The notes under the pieces are model-generated. The model was not told the origin of the DNA. It saw only the letters and a list, made by a program, of their open reading frames with translations, and searched no databases. The translations under genes and the position numbers were made by a program. Positions 61,172 to 64,000 of a stretch of DNA of 64,000 nucleotides are shown here, piece after piece. The stretch's first letter is position 1. Each line of letters opens with the position of its first letter. The stretch is from positions 186,001-250,000 of the forward strand of contig JACRMN010000015.1 in NCBI GenBank assembly GCA_016214955.1. The letters run 5' to 3'. The stretch is from Deltaproteobacteria bacterium. Its GTDB lineage: Bacteria; Myxococcota; Myxococcia; Myxococcales; Anaeromyxobacteraceae.

Positions 61172-62178
61172 CTCGCCCTCGACGCCAGCATCCCGCAGGC
61201 GGCGTTCTCGTCCTGCCCGCCGGAGTAGCGGCGCACGATGGGCTGGCCGGGGAGGTGGCGCGCCAGCGCGTCGCGGAAGGCGCTCCACTCCGGCTCGGTG
61301 GGTGGGCGGAAACGGCCGGTGGCGTCGTTGACGGCGATGGGGTTGAGCCGGATGGGGATGTCGCGCAGGAGCCGGCCGAGCGCCTCGGCGTCCTCCTCGC
61401 CGGTGTTGACCCCGGCCATCATCACGTACTCGACGGTCACGCGGTCGCGCGTGCGCCCGTGCTCGCGGATGGCGTCGACCAGCTCGTCGAGCGGGTGGCC
61501 GCGCTCCACCGGCATGAGCGCGGCGCGCTTCTCCGGCAGGGCAGCGTTGAGCGAGACGCAGAGCCGGAAGCGGTGCCCCTCGGCGGTGTAGCGCCGCATC
61601 ATGGGCACCACTCCCGCGGTGGAGATGGAGATGCGCCGCTGGTCGATGCGCCCGCCGGCCGGGTCGCAGAGCACGTAGGCGGCGCGCAGCACCGCCTCGT
61701 AGTTGTGGAAGGGCTCCCCCTGGCCCATGAAGACCGCCCCGGTGATGCGCCGCTCCGAGTCGGCCCGCACCGCCAGCCACTGGGCCACCATCTCCCAGGA
61801 GTCCAGGTTGCGGGTGAGGCCGAGCCGCCCCGTGGCGCAGAAGGCGCAGCCCAGCGCGCAGCCCACCTGCGAGGAGAGGCACAGGGTGTGGTGGGTGTCG
61901 AAGAGCGGGATGCGCACCGCCTCGACGCGGGCGCCGTCCCCGAGGCCGAAGAGGTAGCGGCGGAAGCCGTCGCGGGCGTCCACCTTCTCCAGGCAGTCGA
62001 GCCGCGCGTTGGAGGCCTCGCGCGCGGCGCGGTCGAGCACCTCGCGCCGCACGTTGCGCGCCTCGCGCAGCGGGCGGTCGCGCCCCACCACCGCGCCCAG
62101 GATGCGGCGGGCGTCGGCGAGCTCGATGCCCAGCGCCTCGGCGAGGCCGCGGCTGTCCTGTCCGGCGAGGTGCAGCAC
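61168..62178 (-). CDS. RlmN/Cfr-like radical SAM RNA methyltransferase
   Basis: 336 residues from the GTG at 62178; a TTG 12 codons earlier is the alternative. Radical SAM motif in [12 protein letters not shown] (CxxxCxxC), methyl-accepting Cys in ENAACGML near the C-terminus, and [28 protein letters not shown]. These are the RlmN family positions (A2503 of 23S rRNA or A37 of tRNA). The N-terminal helical part is shorter and unlike that of E. coli RlmN (no W-rich start), so the target may differ. Ends with a CTAG overlap. Confidence 0.85.
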   Translation of the reverse strand: MLHLAGQDSRGLAEALGIELADARRILGAVVGRDRPLREARNVRREVLDRAAREASNARLDCLEKVDARDGFRRYLFGLGDGARVEAVRIPLFDTHHTLCLSSQVGCALGCAFCATGRLGLTRNLDSWEMVAQWLAVRADSERRITGAVFMGQGEPFHNYEAVLRAAYVLCDPAGGRIDQRRISISTAGVVPMMRRYTAEGHRFRLCVSLNAALPEKRAALMPVERGHPLDELVDAIREHGRTRDRVTVEYVMMAGVNTGEEDAEALGRLLRDIPIRLNPIAVNDATGRFRPPTEPEWSAFRDALARHLPGQPIVRRYSGGQDENAACGMLASRAS

Positions 62179-62303
62179 GGCGCGGAGTCTAGGGACGGCC
62201 GGCGGGAGGCGCAACCGGCCCGCTCCCGAGATCGGGGGACGCGGCCGCGGCCTGGCGGGTGCCCTGTCCGGGAGGGCGGAAAGGCTGGTGTAGCATCCCG
62301 GCC

Positions 62304-63059
62304 ATGAGCTCGGACGGAAGGGTGGCGGTGGTGACCGGTGCCGGCAGCGGGATCGGCAGGGCGGTGGCGCTGGCCTTCCTCGGGGCCGGCTACCGCACGG
62401 CGCTGGCCGGCCGCCGCCCCGAGGCGCTCCTGCAGACGGCCGCCCTGGCCGGGGCCGGGGACCGGGCGCTCCCGGTCCCCACCGACGTCTCCCAGCCCGA
62501 CTCGGTGCGCGCGCTGTTCGACCGCGTCGTCGAGCGCTTCGGCCGGGTCGACGTCCTCTTCAACAACGCCGGCCGCGGGGCGCCGGCGGTGCCCATCGAC
62601 GAGCTCCCCTTCGAGCAGTGGAAGCAGGTCGTCGACGTGAACCTGACCGGGATGTTCCTGTGCACCCAGGCCGCCTTCCGCGTCATGAAGGCCCAGGTGC
62701 CCCGCGGCGGCCGCATCATCAACAACGGGTCGATCTCGGCACACGCGCCGCGCCCGAACTCCGCCCCCTACACGGCCACCAAGCACGCCGTCACCGGGCT
62801 CACCCGGTCCACCTCGCTCGACGGCCGCGCCTTCGACATCGCCTGCGGCCAGATCGACATCGGGAACGCGCTCACGGAGATGACCGCTCGCATGACGCAG
62901 GGCGTGCCGCAGGCGGACGGCTCCGTCCGGGCGGAGCCGACGATGGACGTGCAGCACGTCGCCAGCACCGTCCTGCACATGGCCAGCCTGCCGCTCACGG
63001 CCAACGTGCAGTTCGCGACAGTCATGGCCACCCGGATGCCGTTCGTCGGCAGGGGCTAG
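62304..63059 (+). CDS. SDR-family oxidoreductase
   Basis: 251 residues from ATG 62304. Rossmann motif [14 protein letters not shown], and active-site residues Asn (VNLTG), Ser (NNGSISAH) and Tyr-x3-Lys ([11 protein letters not shown]) are complete, so it is a classical short-chain dehydrogenase. The cofactor preference is not clear; [10 protein letters not shown] after beta-2 with Arg suggests NADP(H). Substrate unknown. Monocistronic, ends 14 nt before the convergent cytochrome gene. Confidence 0.93.
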   Translation: MSSDGRVAVVTGAGSGIGRAVALAFLGAGYRTALAGRRPEALLQTAALAGAGDRALPVPTDVSQPDSVRALFDRVVERFGRVDVLFNNAGRGAPAVPIDELPFEQWKQVVDVNLTGMFLCTQAAFRVMKAQVPRGGRIINNGSISAHAPRPNSAPYTATKHAVTGLTRSTSLDGRAFDIACGQIDIGNALTEMTARMTQGVPQADGSVRAEPTMDVQHVASTVLHMASLPLTANVQFATVMATRMPFVGRG

Positions 63060-63073
63060 CCTCGCGGCGGCCG

Positions 63074-64000
63074 CTACCGCGCCGCGGCGATGGCGGCGAT
63101 CTGGGCCGGGGTCAGGGCGCGGAGCGCGGCCGTGCCCATGCCGCCGGTGTCCCTGTCGATGGCGCGCTGGATCTTGGAGGCCGACTTGCCCTTCATGGCG
63201 TTGCCGTGGCAGCCGTAGCAGTACTGGGCGTAGAGGGCTGCGCCGTCGATGGGCGGCGGGACGACCTGGCAGGCCCGGGAGACGTCCGGCGAGCCGCCGG
63301 TGCAGCCCGGTGGCAGGGAGGTCAGCACCGTGCGCGTCTGCCTTCCGTCCAGGCAGGGGCCGTAGTCCGAGTAGGTGAAGGCGGTGCAGACGACGACCGG
63401 GGGCACGTAGGTGCAGGCCTGCGTGAGCAGCGGGGAGCCGCCGGCGCAGCCCTCCGGCGACGAGGACACCACCGTGCGCGTCTGGGTTCCGTCCGGCTGG
63501 CAGGGGCCGTAGCCCGAGTAGCTGAAGGCGGTGCAGGTGGCAGGGCCGTTGGGGCCGGCCGGCATCGCGGCGGCGTTGAAGGTGCCGGCAGGCAGGCCGG
63601 AGAGGAGGCCCGTGAAGATCACCTTGCCGCTTGCCCGGTTGGTGACGCCGACGGCACGGCGATCCTTCGTCACCCGGACGTCGCGGAGGAGCACGCGGAC
63701 CGCATCGCGGTCGGTGCGGGGGTCGGCGATGCCGTACCGAACGAGGAGGGGCGCGAGCGCCGCGCCCAGGTTGGCCAGGAGGCTGCGGGCCCGCGCGGCC
63801 GCGGCGCGCTTGGCGGCCGGGTCGGCGCGCTCGAAGACCTCGTCGTCCGCGGCGTCGTCCAGACTCTCGTCGGTGCCGTCGTGCACTCCCCGGAAGGCCA
63901 CGTCGGTGAGGGCGTTGACGTCCAGGTTCCCGCGCCCCTCGGAGACGGCGTAGAAGCGCCGCACCGCCCCGGCGTCGGTCCACTCCACGCGCAGCAGGAA
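63074..64000 (-). CDS. c-type cytochrome with thrombospondin-like repeats, 5' end outside window
   Basis: The frame is open to the window edge, so the true start, and probably a signal peptide, are missing. Visible from the edge: a helical region (AAKRAAAARARSLLANLGAA), two repeats of the form CTAFxYSxYGPC...DGxQTRTV...GC.GGSP...AC near 63425-63540 and 63275-63390, and a single haem site CYGCH at 63206-63220, with a possible distal Met in TGGMGTA. The repeats resemble thrombospondin type 1. Electron transfer outside the inner membrane is the likely role. Confidence 0.8.
   Translation of the reverse strand, partial: FLLRVEWTDAGAVRRFYAVSEGRGNLDVNALTDVAFRGVHDGTDESLDDAADDEVFERADPAAKRAAAARARSLLANLGAALAPLLVRYGIADPRTDRDAVRVLLRDVRVTKDRRAVGVTNRASGKVIFTGLLSGLPAGTFNAAAMPAGPNGPATCTAFSYSGYGPCQPDGTQTRTVVSSSPEGCAGGSPLLTQACTYVPPVVVCTAFTYSDYGPCLDGRQTRTVLTSLPPGCTGGSPDVSRACQVVPPPIDGAALYAQYCYGCHGNAMKGKSASKIQRAIDRDTGGMGTAALRALTPAQIAAIAAAR

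Overview
The window is 64 kb of very GC-rich, gene-dense bacterial DNA with no rRNA, tRNA, insertion sequence, prophage or CRISPR array that I can see. Many GTG and TTG starts, ATGA/GTGA start-stop overlaps, ECF sigma, PilZ, Ser/Thr-kinase and zinc-ribbon/GYF genes, LPS (KDO) synthesis and Fe-S type PurF suggest a Myxococcota chromosome, most likely Anaeromyxobacter or a close relative. This taxon call is inference; no marker gene was compared.

Layout. 1-2739 (minus): a three-gene operon for a predicted outer-membrane barrel and two short paralogous exported proteins, the last cut by the window edge. 3033-7573 (plus): a MocR-type regulator overlapping a TPR-containing Ser/Thr kinase. 7570-9980 (minus): kdsB-pyrG, linking CTP supply and KDO activation. 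10104-11563: an RluA-type pseudouridine synthase facing a RibD-C/DHFR-like reductase. 11708-16120 (minus): rplU-rpmA-(hairpin)-obgE-trmH-aminotransferase-metalloprotease. 16446-24194 (minus): a tightly packed nine-gene run holding gatC, gatA and gatB with small membrane genes between them, then mtnA and a DUF1232 gene, headed by a zinc-ribbon/GYF/TPR membrane protein. 24347-27064 (plus): ftsK. 27106-29118 (minus): plsY, DUF2752 and a zinc-ribbon/Yip1 protein. 29155-31816 (minus): a partial complex I set, nuoE-F-J-K. 32051-32338: HU. 32493-35191 (minus): a DUF155-like membrane protein and purF. 35219-37118 (plus): a ceramidase-like protein and a universal stress protein.

37201-41560 (minus) is a three-gene exported/lipoprotein operon, divergent from a second lipoprotein (41867-43675) that carries the same N-terminal Cys motif. 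43738-50723 (minus): a PilZ-receiver protein, a Tat-exported amidohydrolase, an MBL-fold hydrolase and a DEDD exonuclease overlapping a UPF1-like helicase. 50810-52891: a hybrid histidine kinase. 52899-57581: PAP2, Smr, a membrane protein, AlaX, and a DUF47-PiT phosphate pair. 57646-61171 (plus): a repeat array, then ECF sigma, anti-sigma, an 18-residue-repeat DUF3106 protein, a predicted outer-membrane protein and a short acidic protein. 61168-64000: an RlmN-like enzyme, an SDR, and a c-type cytochrome with thrombospondin-like repeats that runs off the end.

The least explained parts are the ECF/DUF3106 operon and the repeat array before it, the 17-bp repeats in the rplU leader, the lipoprotein pair, the exonuclease-helicase pair and the repeat-bearing cytochrome. 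No complete new system can be demonstrated from sequence alone. A recurring structural habit is convergent genes that share their stop codons in a 4-nt overlap (CTAG or CTAA).
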